From Thiomicrospira sp. UBA5634 (GTDB taxonomy: Bacteria; Pseudomonadota; Gammaproteobacteria; Thiomicrospirales; Thiomicrospiraceae): DNA of 14,860 nucleotides. A program made the translations under genes and the position numbers. Within the stretch, counting starts at the first letter, position 1, and each line of letters starts with the position of its first letter. Below, in pieces: positions 7,828-14,860 of this stretch. The notes below the pieces were generated by a model. That model saw only the letters and a program-made list of their open reading frames with translations, was not told the DNA's origin and did no database searches. The stretch spans positions 1-14,860 of the forward strand of contig DIJW01000154.1 in the NCBI GenBank assembly GCA_002421475.1, written 5' to 3'.

Positions 7828-7851
7828 AAAAAAACCGGGATTTCCCGGTTT
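7828..7851 (-). terminator. Intrinsic terminator downstream of hom
   Basis: On the minus strand AAACCGGG, a short loop (about 7840-7843), and CCCGGTTT followed by further Ts form an 8-bp GC-cored stem with a seven-T run (7828-7834). It lies 22 bases after the hom stop codon and 18 bases before the ATG of the RpfE-type gene. Most alaC-hom transcripts should therefore end before the RpfE-type gene and thrC, unless read-through occurs. The stem also places its T run close to the next ribosome-binding site. Confidence 0.88.
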
Positions 7852-7873
7852 GGTTGGCCTAATTAAACAGCCT

Positions 7874-9187
7874 TTAACTCATTGCGCCAATTCGAATTCG
7901 GGCAATTTTACCTTCAACGTCTTTTAGGTTTTCTAACTCAGCCAACGCATGATTAAAACGAGACTCTTGCACAACATCTGTTGTAAACACCATTAAAGCA
8001 AAATCCGCTTCTTCACCTAACGGCTCTTGATGTAAATGTTCAATGCTAATGTCGTGATTGGCTAAAACTTGTGAAATTTTGGCTAATACCCCAGGGTGAT
8101 CTTTTACAGTACAACGCACATAATAAGCCGTTTCAATTGCATCAATTGGCTCAAATTTGGCATCACGTTGAATCGCATCCGGTTGAAACGCCAGGCCTGG
8201 TACATGACTATCAGCCGGCGCATCAAAGCCTCGTGCTAAATCAATTAAATCGGCCATCACCGCACTGGCAGTTGCACCTGCTCCTGCTCCAGGACCGTAG
8301 TACATGGTTGAACCCACATGATTACCGTTTACCATTACCGCATTCATAACCCCATTCACATTGGCAATTAACACCGTTTTTGGCACCAATGTTGGATGAA
8401 CACGTAATGAAAAGCCATTTGCCGTGCGTGCGGCTGTGCCTAAATGCTTAATTTCATAACCGAACTGTTGCGCAAAACGAATGTCATCGGCACTCACTTG
8501 ACTGATACCTTCGGTATAAACTTGAGTAAAATTTAACTCAATACCAAATGCCAATGCGGCCAGGATCGTTAATTTGTGCGCGGCATCAATACCTTCAACG
8601 TCATAAGTTGGATCCGCTTCAGCATAACCCAAGTCTTGCGCTTTCTTTAACACCACGGCAAAATCCGCACTGGGTTTTTTCATTTCCGTCAGGATGTAGT
8701 TACCCGTTCCGTTAATAATACCGGCCAACCATTGAATCTGATTTCCCGCCAGGCCTTCACGCAGCGCTTTAATCACCGGTACACCACCGGCTACCGCCGC
8801 TTCAAAGTAAATCTGAACGCCATGTTGTTTCGCTAACGCAAACATTTCATTGCCGTACAAAGCAATCAAGGCTTTGTTGGCGGTAACAACGTGTTTACCG
8901 TTTTTAATCGCTTGCTCAACTAAGTCTTTTGCCAGGGTTGTTCCGCCCATTAACTCTACAACCACTTGAACATTCGGATCTTGCACAACACTAAATGGAT
9001 CGTCTGTTAACGCAATCCCATCGGTATTGACATTACGTGCACGATTTAAATCACGTACTGCAATCCGTTCAACGCGAAAGCTTTTTCCTAAACGACGTTC
9101 TATCTCCGGTAAACTGGTGCGTAGAATATTTACCAAACCGCCACCAACAGTACCTAAACCCAACAATCCTAGTGTTATAACCTTCAA
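7874..9187 (-). CDS. hom: Homoserine dehydrogenase with C-terminal ACT domain
   Basis: 437 residues. It reduces aspartate semialdehyde to homoserine with NAD(P)H, the branch point to threonine and methionine. The Rossmann fold begins LGLLGLGTVGGG (6-17). TANKALIA (102-109) and the NGTGNYIL segment (160-166) are family signatures, as is AEADPTYDVEGIDAAHK with the expected catalytic lysine K205. The ACT domain (from about 352: VRCTVKDHPGVLAKISQVL) is the usual site of threonine feedback inhibition. The monofunctional form lacks an aspartokinase domain. The start is TTG at 9185-9187, chosen because AGGAG stands seven bases upstream. It begins two bases after the alaC stop, so translation is probably coupled. 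One CCAGGCCTGG palindrome lies in the coding sequence (8191-8200, encoding PGLA). Confidence 0.97.
   Translation of the reverse strand: MKVITLGLLGLGTVGGGLVNILRTSLPEIERRLGKSFRVERIAVRDLNRARNVNTDGIALTDDPFSVVQDPNVQVVVELMGGTTLAKDLVEQAIKNGKHVVTANKALIALYGNEMFALAKQHGVQIYFEAAVAGGVPVIKALREGLAGNQIQWLAGIINGTGNYILTEMKKPSADFAVVLKKAQDLGYAEADPTYDVEGIDAAHKLTILAALAFGIELNFTQVYTEGISQVSADDIRFAQQFGYEIKHLGTAARTANGFSLRVHPTLVPKTVLIANVNGVMNAVMVNGNHVGSTMYYGPGAGAGATASAVMADLIDLARGFDAPADSHVPGLAFQPDAIQRDAKFEPIDAIETAYYVRCTVKDHPGVLAKISQVLANHDISIEHLHQEPLGEEADFALMVFTTDVVQESRFNHALAELENLKDVEGKIARIRIGAMS
8191..8200. repeat. CCAGGCCTGG palindrome inside hom
   Basis: Exact 10-mer, flanked by G on the left and T on the right (R...Y rule kept). 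On the coding strand it is read CCA GGC CTG G, a frame different from the copy in the RpfE-type gene. Codon choice alone is therefore unlikely to explain it. Confidence 0.95.
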
Positions 9188-9189
9188 AA

Positions 9190-10386
9190 CTACACTCCTT
9201 GAATCAAGCCGTCTTTTTTAAACATTTCACGAATACCGCGAATGGCTTGACGAGTCCGATGTTCATTTTCAATTAAACTAAAACGTACGTGACCATCACC
9301 ATAAGTTCCAAAACCAACACCCGGAGAAACTGCAACCTTCGCTTCGATCAACAGCTTTTTAGCAAACTCAATCGAACCCATTTCACGATAAGCAGGCGGA
9401 ATCGGGGCCCACAAAAACATGGTTGCTTTTGGATATTCAACTTCCCAACCTATTGCGTTTAAACCTTGGCAAAGCACATCACGACGGGCTTTATACATAT
9501 CACAAATTTCTTGTACGCACTCTTGTGGCCCTTCAAGAGCGGTAATGGCCGCCACTTGAATCGGCGTAAAGGTGCCGTAATCCAAGTAAGACTTCATGCG
9601 TTTTAACGCGTGAACTAATGTCGGGTTGCCCACCATAAAACCAACACGCCATCCCGGCATGTTGTAACTTTTTGACAAGGTGAAGAATTCAACCGCGATG
9701 TCTTTCGCACCTTCAACCTGCATAATCGACGGCGCAACATAACCATCAAACACGATATCAGCATAAGCTAAGTCATGTATAACCCAAATATTGTGTTCTT
9801 TGGCGATTTTAATCACACGTTCAAAAAAATCGAGTTCAACCGTTTGCGCAGTCGGATTGCCCGGAAAATTCAATACCAACATCTTAGGTTTCGGCCAGGA
9901 GTCCTGAATGGCTTTTTGTAACTCTTCAAAGAAGTCGACATTCGGTGACATTTCAACATGGCGAATATCTGCACCCGCGATCACAAAGCCATACGGATGG
10001 ATTGGATAAGCCGGATTAGGAACCAATACCGTATCGCCTTGCTCAACGGTAGCTAAAGCTAAATGCGCTAAACCTTCTTTTGAACCAATGGTAACAACGG
10101 CTTCTTTATCCGCATCTAAATCCACGTCGAAACGGGTTTTGTACCAATTACAAATCGCTTTACGCAAACGCGGAATACCTTGTGACACCGAATAACGGTG
10201 AGTTCCTTCTCGCTGCGTTACCTCGATCATTTTATCTACGATATGTTTTGCCGTATCTTGATCGGGGTTTCCCATACCAAAATCGATAATGTCTTCACCA
10301 CGGCGGCGCGCTTCCGCCTTGAGTTCCCCCACAATATTGAACACATAGGGTGGAAGACGCTTAATTCTTTGAAATTCGCTAGTCAC
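9190..10386 (-). CDS. alaC: AlaC-type glutamate-pyruvate aminotransferase
   Basis: 398 residues, class I PLP aminotransferase very similar over its whole length to E. coli AlaC (412 residues): RLPPYVFNI near the N-terminus, [10 protein letters not shown] (33-42), [12 protein letters not shown] (122-133), NFPGNPTAQ (173-181) and [15 protein letters not shown]239 in that last segment is the expected PLP lysine. It would make alanine from pyruvate and glutamate. The start codon is GTG at 10384-10386, with AAAAGG seven bases upstream and the conserved N-terminus directly after it. It is the first gene of a unit with hom: their reading frames are two bases apart, and the hom ribosome-binding site lies in the last alaC codons. 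A good sigma-70 promoter lies about 80 bases upstream. Confidence 0.93.
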   Translation of the reverse strand: MTSEFQRIKRLPPYVFNIVGELKAEARRRGEDIIDFGMGNPDQDTAKHIVDKMIEVTQREGTHRYSVSQGIPRLRKAICNWYKTRFDVDLDADKEAVVTIGSKEGLAHLALATVEQGDTVLVPNPAYPIHPYGFVIAGADIRHVEMSPNVDFFEELQKAIQDSWPKPKMLVLNFPGNPTAQTVELDFFERVIKIAKEHNIWVIHDLAYADIVFDGYVAPSIMQVEGAKDIAVEFFTLSKSYNMPGWRVGFMVGNPTLVHALKRMKSYLDYGTFTPIQVAAITALEGPQECVQEICDMYKARRDVLCQGLNAIGWEVEYPKATMFLWAPIPPAYREMGSIEFAKKLLIEAKVAVSPGVGFGTYGDGHVRFSLIENEHRTRQAIRGIREMFKKDGLIQGV

Positions 10387-10400
10387 GAAAAGGCCTTTTC
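10387..10400. repeat. 14-bp palindrome over the alaC ribosome-binding site
   Basis: GAAAAGGCCTTTTC is a perfect palindrome directly before the GTG start and includes the Shine-Dalgarno bases AAAAGG. Its AGGCCT centre is shared with the repeated CCAGGCCTGG element, but the flanks differ. As an RNA hairpin it would be weak (A-U pairs around a four-base loop). Confidence 0.7.
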
Positions 10401-10434
10401 AAGGTTGCTGCAAAAATTGCGAGGTTAAATTAAT

Positions 10435-10459
10435 GGTTTAATTTGGACGAAATTAAACC
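10435..10459. promoter_or_regulatory. 10-bp inverted repeat at the alaC-hom transcription start
   Basis: GGTTTAATTT (10435-10444) and AAATTAAACC (10450-10459) are exact reverse complements around a five-base centre GGACG. The dyad begins about six bases after the -10 box on the alaC strand, so it either spans the transcription start as an operator or forms the first hairpin of the messenger. No regulator can be named from the sequence. Confidence 0.65.
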
Positions 10460-10464
10460 GATAA

Positions 10465-10492
10465 ATCATACAGAATCTATTGTATTCGTCAA
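10465..10492 (-). promoter_or_regulatory. Sigma-70 promoter of alaC-hom
   Basis: On the minus strand TTGACG (10492-10487) and TATGAT (10470-10465) each match five of six consensus bases, with a 16-base spacer. Transcription would start near 10458, giving a leader of about 70 bases. Confidence 0.75.
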
Positions 10493-10521
10493 TTGCTATT
10501 GCGCTAAAATTGGCATTAAAT
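10493..10521 (+). promoter_or_regulatory. Candidate promoter of the Mth938-like gene
   Basis: TTGCTA (10493-10498) and TTAAAT (10516-10521) are separated by 17 bases, each matching four of six sigma-70 consensus positions. The -35 would lie back to back with the -35 of the divergent alaC promoter. Confidence 0.4.
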
Positions 10522-10547
10522 AATGCAGTTAGCAAAAGGCCAATCCA

Positions 10548-10916
10548 ATGAAATTTACTGAACACCGTGATGCTTCAATCAATATTATTCGCCACTACAT
10601 GCCCGGTAAAGTAACGATTAACCAACAAGAATACCACCAAAGTTGCATTATCACTCAACACCAGGTTATCAACGACTGGAGTATAACCAACATTGAGCAA
10701 CTTAATGCCGAACATTTACAGCCCTTGCTTGCATTGAAACCGGAAGTGCTGATCATTGGTAGCGGAGAAACCCAAGTTTTTCCGCCTGCAATAATATTTG
10801 GCCTATGTGCTCAAGCCGGCATCAGCTTAGAAGTGATGAATAATGCGGCTGCGTGTAGAACTTACAATGTCCTCACCACTGAGGATCGTGAAGTGGTATT
10901 AGGACTGATATTGTAG
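10548..10916 (+). CDS. Mth938-like (DUF498) domain protein
   Basis: 122 residues, the full length of a single Mth938-like domain (DUF498, COG3737). The central EVLIIGSGETQVFPP (about 80-94) and the later IGxEVMNNAAACRTYNVL-like segment (SLEVMNNAAACRTYN, about 103-117) are the family signatures. Bacterial members are uncharacterised; the human relative NDUFAF3 helps assemble respiratory complex I. It would be cytoplasmic. AAAAGG eight bases upstream supports the ATG. The gene is divergent from alaC and convergent with nlpD, so it appears to be a single-gene unit. It occupies the place next to nlpD where rpoS is often found in relatives. Confidence 0.88.
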   Translation: MKFTEHRDASINIIRHYMPGKVTINQQEYHQSCIITQHQVINDWSITNIEQLNAEHLQPLLALKPEVLIIGSGETQVFPPAIIFGLCAQAGISLEVMNNAAACRTYNVLTTEDREVVLGLIL

Positions 10917-10929
10917 CCAACCGCTACAA
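10911..10929. terminator. Weak hairpin between the Mth938-like gene and nlpD
   Basis: TTGTAGC (10911-10917) and GCTACAA (10923-10929) form a 7-bp stem with a five-base loop that spans the stop codon of the Mth938-like gene. There is no T run on either strand. It is the only structure seen between the convergent genes and may be a weak or factor-assisted terminator. Confidence 0.35.
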
Positions 10930-10935
10930 CTAAAA

Positions 10936-11652
10936 CTAAGGCGCCTTTAATAGCGGCTGGGCATTTACTTTACGCCCTAAATGGCGCGCTTCAAAATAGA
11001 GTTTACTGCGATCGGTCGCACCGCTGTTGCCAACATGAGCAATGACCTGACCTTTTTCAACCTTGGCACCTTCTTTAGTTTGCAGGCGTTGATTATGTGC
11101 ATACACGGTTAAAAAATCATTATCGTGACGAATAATAACCATTAAACCAAAATTACTGATACTGTTTTCAGCATATACAACCTCACCGGCAGCCACTGCA
11201 CGCACCAAGGTTCCGGCTTCAGCATAAATCTCCAATCCACTAATCCCGGCTGTATCACGTACATAATCGTAACCCAATGCTGCATCTACCGGCCAGCGCC
11301 AATCTGTTTTAGGTAAATTTCGTGCTTGAGCCGCATTGACATTAGTCGCTCGTGAGGTGCCGGGCAAAGCTAACTCTTGCCCGGGATAAAGAATGTAAGG
11401 TGGGTAAAGATTGTTTTCACGCGCTAAATCATCCAACGATACATTACATTTTTGTGCAATCTGGCTCAAACTGTTGCCACGTACCACAATATAATGCCCT
11501 GCATGGCAGTGCCCTGCTTTGATATTAGCTGTACGCGATACTGAAGAACTGCCTTGATCTAAATAACTACGTGGCGCTTGACCACACCCAACCAATAACA
11601 AACCCAATAAAGCGACCAAAAAAGCTTGCCACACTTTGAATAACCTTAACAT
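10936..11652 (-). CDS. nlpD: NlpD-like LysM/LytM lipoprotein, amidase activator
   Basis: 238 residues. The signal peptide ends in the lipobox LLVGC, with C23 as the lipidated residue. A LysM peptidoglycan-binding domain covers about 52-97 (HYIVVRGNSLSQIAQKCNVS...PGQELALP). A LytM/M23 domain covers about 137-235. Its metal ligands are degenerate: ISGLEI replaces the H-x-G-x-D-I segment, and KLYFE (217-221) has tyrosine where active enzymes have the last histidine. YAHN (184-187) is kept. This is the pattern of NlpD and EnvC, which do not cut peptidoglycan themselves but activate amidases such as AmiC at the septum. It is shorter than E. coli NlpD (379 residues). It starts three bases after the yqaA stop, with AAGG at that stop codon as ribosome-binding site. 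It is the last gene of the surE-pcm-yqaA-nlpD unit. Confidence 0.9.
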   Translation of the reverse strand: MLRLFKVWQAFLVALLGLLLVGCGQAPRSYLDQGSSSVSRTANIKAGHCHAGHYIVVRGNSLSQIAQKCNVSLDDLARENNLYPPYILYPGQELALPGTSRATNVNAAQARNLPKTDWRWPVDAALGYDYVRDTAGISGLEIYAEAGTLVRAVAAGEVVYAENSISNFGLMVIIRHDNDFLTVYAHNQRLQTKEGAKVEKGQVIAHVGNSGATDRSKLYFEARHLGRKVNAQPLLKAP

Positions 11653-11655
11653 GCG

Positions 11656-12228
11656 TTACCTTATGATGAGATATAAAACAATTAAACCTACCACGATCCA
11701 GCCTAACCATTCTACCCAGCGTCTAATCACCGGCTCACCACGTTGTCCACCGACTTTCATTACCCAGGCGACCAAGAAAAACCGTGCGCCCCGTCCAACA
11801 AATGAAGCCAAGATAAACGGCAATAACGCCATATCGGTTGCACCGGCACTGATTGTAAACATTTTGTAAGGCAACGGACTAAACCCCGCAATAAAGACTA
11901 TCCATACACCATACATATCAAAAAACGCAACGATTTGCTCATATTTGGTTTCATAACCCGCTGAAACAATAAATGGCCAAATTGACTCCAATAACAACAT
12001 TCCGATTAAGTAACCCAGCACTCCACCTAATGTAGAAAATAAAGTCGTAATCCAAGCGAAACGCATGGCTTTTTCTGGTTGCGCCAAACTCATTGGCATC
12101 AACATTACATCAGGAGGAATTGGAAAAAATGATGATTCAGCAAAACTCATTCCACCCAAATACCATGGTGCTTTCGGGTGTTTTGACCAACGCAACGTTA
12201 GGTCGTATAACGGAGCAAATATCTTCAC
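11656..12228 (-). CDS. yqaA: YqaA-type DedA-family membrane protein
   Basis: 190 residues with several hydrophobic segments (about 57-80, 105-125, 132-157, 172-189). ESSFFPIPPDVMLMPMSL (31-48) and GFSPLPYKMFTISAGA (115-130) are typical of the YqaA branch of the DedA/VTT family, which are inner-membrane proteins linked to lipid or lipid-carrier transport and membrane homeostasis. It is longer than E. coli YqaA (about 140 residues). The start is GTG at 12226-12228, which overlaps the pcm stop codon (GTGA), so translation is probably coupled. It lies between pcm and nlpD, which are adjacent in E. coli. Confidence 0.88.
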   Translation of the reverse strand: MKIFAPLYDLTLRWSKHPKAPWYLGGMSFAESSFFPIPPDVMLMPMSLAQPEKAMRFAWITTLFSTLGGVLGYLIGMLLLESIWPFIVSAGYETKYEQIVAFFDMYGVWIVFIAGFSPLPYKMFTISAGATDMALLPFILASFVGRGARFFLVAWVMKVGGQRGEPVIRRWVEWLGWIVVGLIVLYLIIR

Positions 12229-12935
12229 AACTCAATTCCTGTTTTTAACGGCACAAACATAACCTCTCCTAAAAAAGTTTCTTTTACGCCAGTGCTGGTT
12301 TTTTCATAACCTTTTAACACCTGTTGTAAATCACCGATCGGTAATACTAATCGGCCGCCTTCAGCCAGCTGATCAATCAATGTGTCAGGCAGCTCTTTGG
12401 GTGCGGCAGCACACAAGATTCCATCAAAAGGTGCCTGCTCAACCCAACCCCAGTGACCATCACTAATGTGATAATCAATATTATTTAGACCTAACTGCGT
12501 TAATACACGACTTGCTCGCAGTTGCAATAATCCGATACGTTCCACTGTGTAAACGCGTTGCGCCAATAAAGCTAAAACCGCTGCCTGATAACCCGATCCG
12601 GTGCCAATATCTAAAACCTTATTAAGGAGGCGACCACCACGAATCCACTCAGTCATTAACGCAACAATCCAAGGTTGAGAAATAGTTTGCCCATACCCAA
12701 TCGGAAGCGCCGTGTCTTCATAAGAGCGACCGACAAACGCCTCGTCCATAAATAAATGTCGTGGAGTAACACGCATTGCATTTAGCACCGCTGCATCATG
12801 AATACCATGCGTCATCAATCGAGCAATTAAACGATCGCGAGTGCGTTGAGAACATAATCCCACCCCTTGGGCTTGCTCAAAAGCTTCATTTGGATACTGA
12901 GGTTTTGCAGCTAAATCTATGACTTGATTGGCCAT
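12225..12935 (-). CDS. pcm: Protein-L-isoaspartate O-methyltransferase
   Basis: 236 residues. The SAM-dependent enzyme methylates isoaspartyl residues to start repair of aged proteins. Seen are ALPIGYGQTISQP (77-88), the SAM loop VLDIGTGSGYQAAVLA (107-121), YTVERIG after it, and PFDGILCAAAPKELP. The family core aligns from about residue 32, so about 30 residues at the N-terminus exceed the E. coli protein (208 residues). The ATG at 12933-12935 overlaps the end of surE by 19 bases. An internal GTG codon near residue 25, preceded by an AAGGGG stretch, is an alternative start. It forms an operon with surE, yqaA and nlpD. Confidence 0.94.
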   Translation of the reverse strand: MANQVIDLAAKPQYPNEAFEQAQGVGLCSQRTRDRLIARLMTHGIHDAAVLNAMRVTPRHLFMDEAFVGRSYEDTALPIGYGQTISQPWIVALMTEWIRGGRLLNKVLDIGTGSGYQAAVLALLAQRVYTVERIGLLQLRASRVLTQLGLNNIDYHISDGHWGWVEQAPFDGILCAAAPKELPDTLIDQLAEGGRLVLPIGDLQQVLKGYEKTSTGVKETFLGEVMFVPLKTGIEL

Positions 12936-13681
12936 TTAGGTTCAATCCATTGGCGCATTTTATTTAACATTGCATAATGAGTAAGGTCTATTTGTAAAGG
13001 CGTCACTGAAACAAACCCATTCTCAACTGCTTCAAAATCGGTACCTTCCCCGGCATCCGCCGCGGTTCCGGCCGGACCAATCCAAAACATCTTGCCACCG
13101 CGCGGATCAACAGCACTCACAACAGGCTCTGATGCATGACGACGTCCTAAACGAGTAACTTTGACGCCTTGAATCAAGGCCAAGGGTAAGTCGGGTACAT
13201 TAATATTAATAATCGTATTTTGATCTAAATCCTGCATATGCAGGTCTTCCAACAAGCGTGTCACTATATGTGCGGCAGTAGCGAAGTTTTGATCACCGCA
13301 TAACGAAACAGCAATAGACGGTTTACCTAAAAACCGCCCCTCTGTTGCCGCCGCCACTGTACCGGAATAAAGCACATCATCCCCCATATTGGCACCGGCA
13401 TTAATGCCGGAAATAACCATATCAGCACGATAAGCCAGCGCGCCATTGATACCTAAATGCACACAGTCAGTTGGGGTACCATTGACACAATATATTTGTT
13501 CGCCTTGTTGAGTGATCCGCAACGGATCTAACAAAGTTAACGAGTTACTGGCAGCACTTCGATTGCGATCCGGCGCAATCATAATGAGCTCTTTGACATT
13601 GGGATGAGTGAGTAACGCATCATACAAAGTGCGAATACCAGGAGCCAAATAACCATCGTCATTCGATAACAAGATGCGCAT
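12917..13681 (-). CDS. surE: 5'/3'-nucleotidase SurE
   Basis: 254 residues, as in E. coli (253). The metal ligands are visible: D8 and D9 in LLSNDDGYLAPGI, S42 in APDRNRSAASNSLTL and N94 in VISGINAGANMGDD. GTPTDCVHLG and YSGTVAAATEG are also characteristic. SurE removes phosphate from nucleoside monophosphates and works alongside Pcm in stress survival in E. coli. AAGGA ten bases before the ATG supports the start. A perfect TATAAT (13728-13723, minus strand) lies in the 49-base gap to the divergent Smr gene, although its -35 is poor. It is the first gene of the surE-pcm-yqaA-nlpD unit. Confidence 0.97.
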   Translation of the reverse strand: MRILLSNDDGYLAPGIRTLYDALLTHPNVKELIMIAPDRNRSAASNSLTLLDPLRITQQGEQIYCVNGTPTDCVHLGINGALAYRADMVISGINAGANMGDDVLYSGTVAAATEGRFLGKPSIAVSLCGDQNFATAAHIVTRLLEDLHMQDLDQNTIININVPDLPLALIQGVKVTRLGRRHASEPVVSAVDPRGGKMFWIGPAGTAADAGEGTDFEAVENGFVSVTPLQIDLTHYAMLNKMRQWIEPKWPIKS

Positions 13682-13730
13682 GATAGGCTAATCCTTTAAA
13701 ATACAATTCGATTTCATACGGGATTATAAA

Positions 13731-14252
13731 GTGTCTAAGCTGTCAGAAGAAGACAAATTGTTGTTTGCACAGGCTACAAAGGATGTTGCACCGCTAAATT
13801 CAACACACAAAGTGCAATCACAACCGCCATTACGCAAAATTAAAGTTCGATCCTCCATACTTGAAACAGATATAACCCCAAAATTTGGTGAGGTTGATGT
13901 CGTTACAGCTCACCAAACCTTGCTGTTTCACAAAAAGGGATTACGTCTACAGGATTTAAGTCGATTACGTAAAGGCGAGTTTAGCGTAAACTGGCGACTT
14001 GATTTGCATGGCGATATTGAAGTTGTTGCCCAACAACGTTTAGTCCAGTTTATCCAGCAGGCATACCAATCACAGGCGCGTTATGCGTTGATTATTCATG
14101 GCAAAGGTTATAACTCAGATACCGGCCATCCCTTGTTAAAAAATCTTGTTAACCAATTGTTACGTCAACTACCGCAAGTGGTCGGGTTTTGCAGTGCTTT
14201 ACCAAAAGACGGTGGTACAGGAGCCGTTTATGTACTACTCAAAGCGCATTAA
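13731..14252 (+). CDS. Smr-domain protein (SmrA-like)
   Basis: 173 residues. The C-terminal half is an Smr domain with its three signatures: LDLHG (90-94), IIHGKG (121-126) and GGTGA (161-165). The N-terminal 85 residues are polar and include the LRKGEFSVNWRLDLHG lead-in usual for the small proteobacterial Smr proteins. Stand-alone Smr proteins are nucleases acting on DNA or RNA; here there is no MutS part. The start is GTG at 13731 with a weak GGGA upstream; an in-frame alternative was not seen nearby. It is divergent from surE with 49 bases between them and convergent with ftsB. Confidence 0.88.
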   Translation: MSKLSEEDKLLFAQATKDVAPLNSTHKVQSQPPLRKIKVRSSILETDITPKFGEVDVVTAHQTLLFHKKGLRLQDLSRLRKGEFSVNWRLDLHGDIEVVAQQRLVQFIQQAYQSQARYALIIHGKGYNSDTGHPLLKNLVNQLLRQLPQVVGFCSALPKDGGTGAVYVLLKAH

Positions 14253-14266
14253 TATTAATACAACCA

Positions 14267-14276
14267 CCAGGCCTGG
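14267..14276. repeat. CCAGGCCTGG palindrome between smr and ftsB
   Basis: Exact 10-mer in the 55-bp gap between the convergent Smr gene and ftsB. The flanks extend it imperfectly (CCa...cGG). No T run follows on either strand, and no other terminator was seen in this gap. Confidence 0.95.
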
Positions 14277-14307
14277 CGGGGGATAAAACTTAATCACAGA
14301 TTAAAAG

Positions 14308-14670
14308 TTAAGGTTCTATTTTATTGATAGGTAACGGATTTTCGATTACCACGGGCATCGCGGCTTCGTTTGGTTGCGGGGCTGGAATGTTACTTGGTTT
14401 AATTTCTAAAAACTTAATAAACACTTCATCTTGGGCGACCATACCCAATTGCTGACGCGCAATTGTTTCAATCGCTTGCTGACCTGCTTGCAAGTCACGC
14501 ACCTCTTCAGCTAACAACTGATTTTGATCGGATTTTTGTTGATTAGATTGCTTTAATTCACTGACACGAGTGGTTAAAGAAAGATACTCACCCAGCCCTC
14601 CATCGGAGGACAATAGGCGAGTTAATGACAGAAATACTAAGACCGCAAGGATAGTCAGTAAAATCCTCAT
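14308..14670 (-). CDS. ftsB: Cell division protein FtsB
   Basis: 120 residues (E. coli 103). A single membrane segment at about 3-20 is followed by a coiled coil rich in Q, L and E at about 30-75. Then comes the family segment ETIARQQLGMVAQDEVFIKFLE, matching the AREELGMIKPGETFY region of E. coli FtsB. FtsB joins FtsL and FtsQ in the divisome at the septum. The tail after about residue 92 is proline-rich and not conserved. The gene begins 15 bases after the eno stop codon, the common eno-ftsB arrangement, so it is probably co-transcribed with eno. Confidence 0.93.
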   Translation of the reverse strand: MRILLTILAVLVFLSLTRLLSSDGGLGEYLSLTTRVSELKQSNQQKSDQNQLLAEEVRDLQAGQQAIETIARQQLGMVAQDEVFIKFLEIKPSNIPAPQPNEAAMPVVIENPLPINKIEP

Positions 14671-14685
14671 CCGTCTGTCAGCACC

Positions 14686-14860
<175 letters not shown>

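Noticed and set aside
8749..8758. CCAGGCCTTC in hom as a seventh copy of the repeated palindrome.
   Set aside because: Only eight of ten bases match and the symmetry is lost; it may be a chance match or a decayed copy and was not counted.
14253..14307. Intrinsic terminator between the Smr gene and ftsB.
   Set aside because: Apart from the 10-bp palindrome there is no stem followed by a T run on either strand.

Overview
The window looks like ordinary chromosomal DNA from a motile, respiring gammaproteobacterium of moderate G+C. The evidence is housekeeping orthologues in recognisable gammaproteobacterial orders (eno-ftsB, surE-pcm-nlpD, alaC-hom-thrC) and two chemoreceptors. The overall character suggests a Thiomicrospira/Hydrogenovibrio-like sulfur oxidiser, but this is a guess from gene order and style and was not tested. 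I see no tRNA, rRNA, insertion sequence, prophage or CRISPR array.

Layout from left to right. (1) Positions 1-3122, minus strand: two chemoreceptors. The first is cut by the window edge and has a four-helix-bundle type sensor. The second is complete and joins an Aer-type cytoplasmic PAS domain to a periplasmic domain carrying a c-type heme motif (CVACH). (2) 3332-5104, plus strand: a RecJ-type DHH exonuclease, convergent with thrC across a bidirectional terminator. (3) 5207-10386, minus strand: alaC, hom, an RpfE-type/ApgM-related protein and thrC. These form a threonine and alanine amino-acid block that is split internally by a terminator after hom; thrC has a promoter-like -10 box of its own. 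Homoserine kinase (thrB) is not in the window. (4) 10548-10916, plus strand: a small Mth938-like protein, divergent from alaC. (5) 10936-13681, minus strand: the tightly packed surE-pcm-yqaA-nlpD operon (cell-surface and stress functions), which ends without the rpoS gene that follows nlpD in many relatives. (6) 13731-14252, plus strand: an Smr-domain protein divergent from surE. (7) 14308-14860, minus strand: ftsB preceded by the 3' end of eno.

The most unusual signal is not a gene. The perfect 10-bp palindrome CCAGGCCTGG occurs six times in this 14.9 kb, always flanked as R-CCAGGCCTGG-Y. About 0.014 copies would be expected by chance at equal base frequencies. Four copies lie just outside the 3' ends of genes. 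One pair forms a 12-bp inverted repeat, one copy is the core of a 24-bp perfect palindrome, and two copies sit inside coding sequence in different reading frames. This points to a DNA-level repeated element, either HIP1-like, REP-like or a protein/uptake recognition site, rather than a coding constraint.

A second item worth attention is the Aer-PAS plus periplasmic heme chemoreceptor, which appears built to read redox state on both sides of the membrane.
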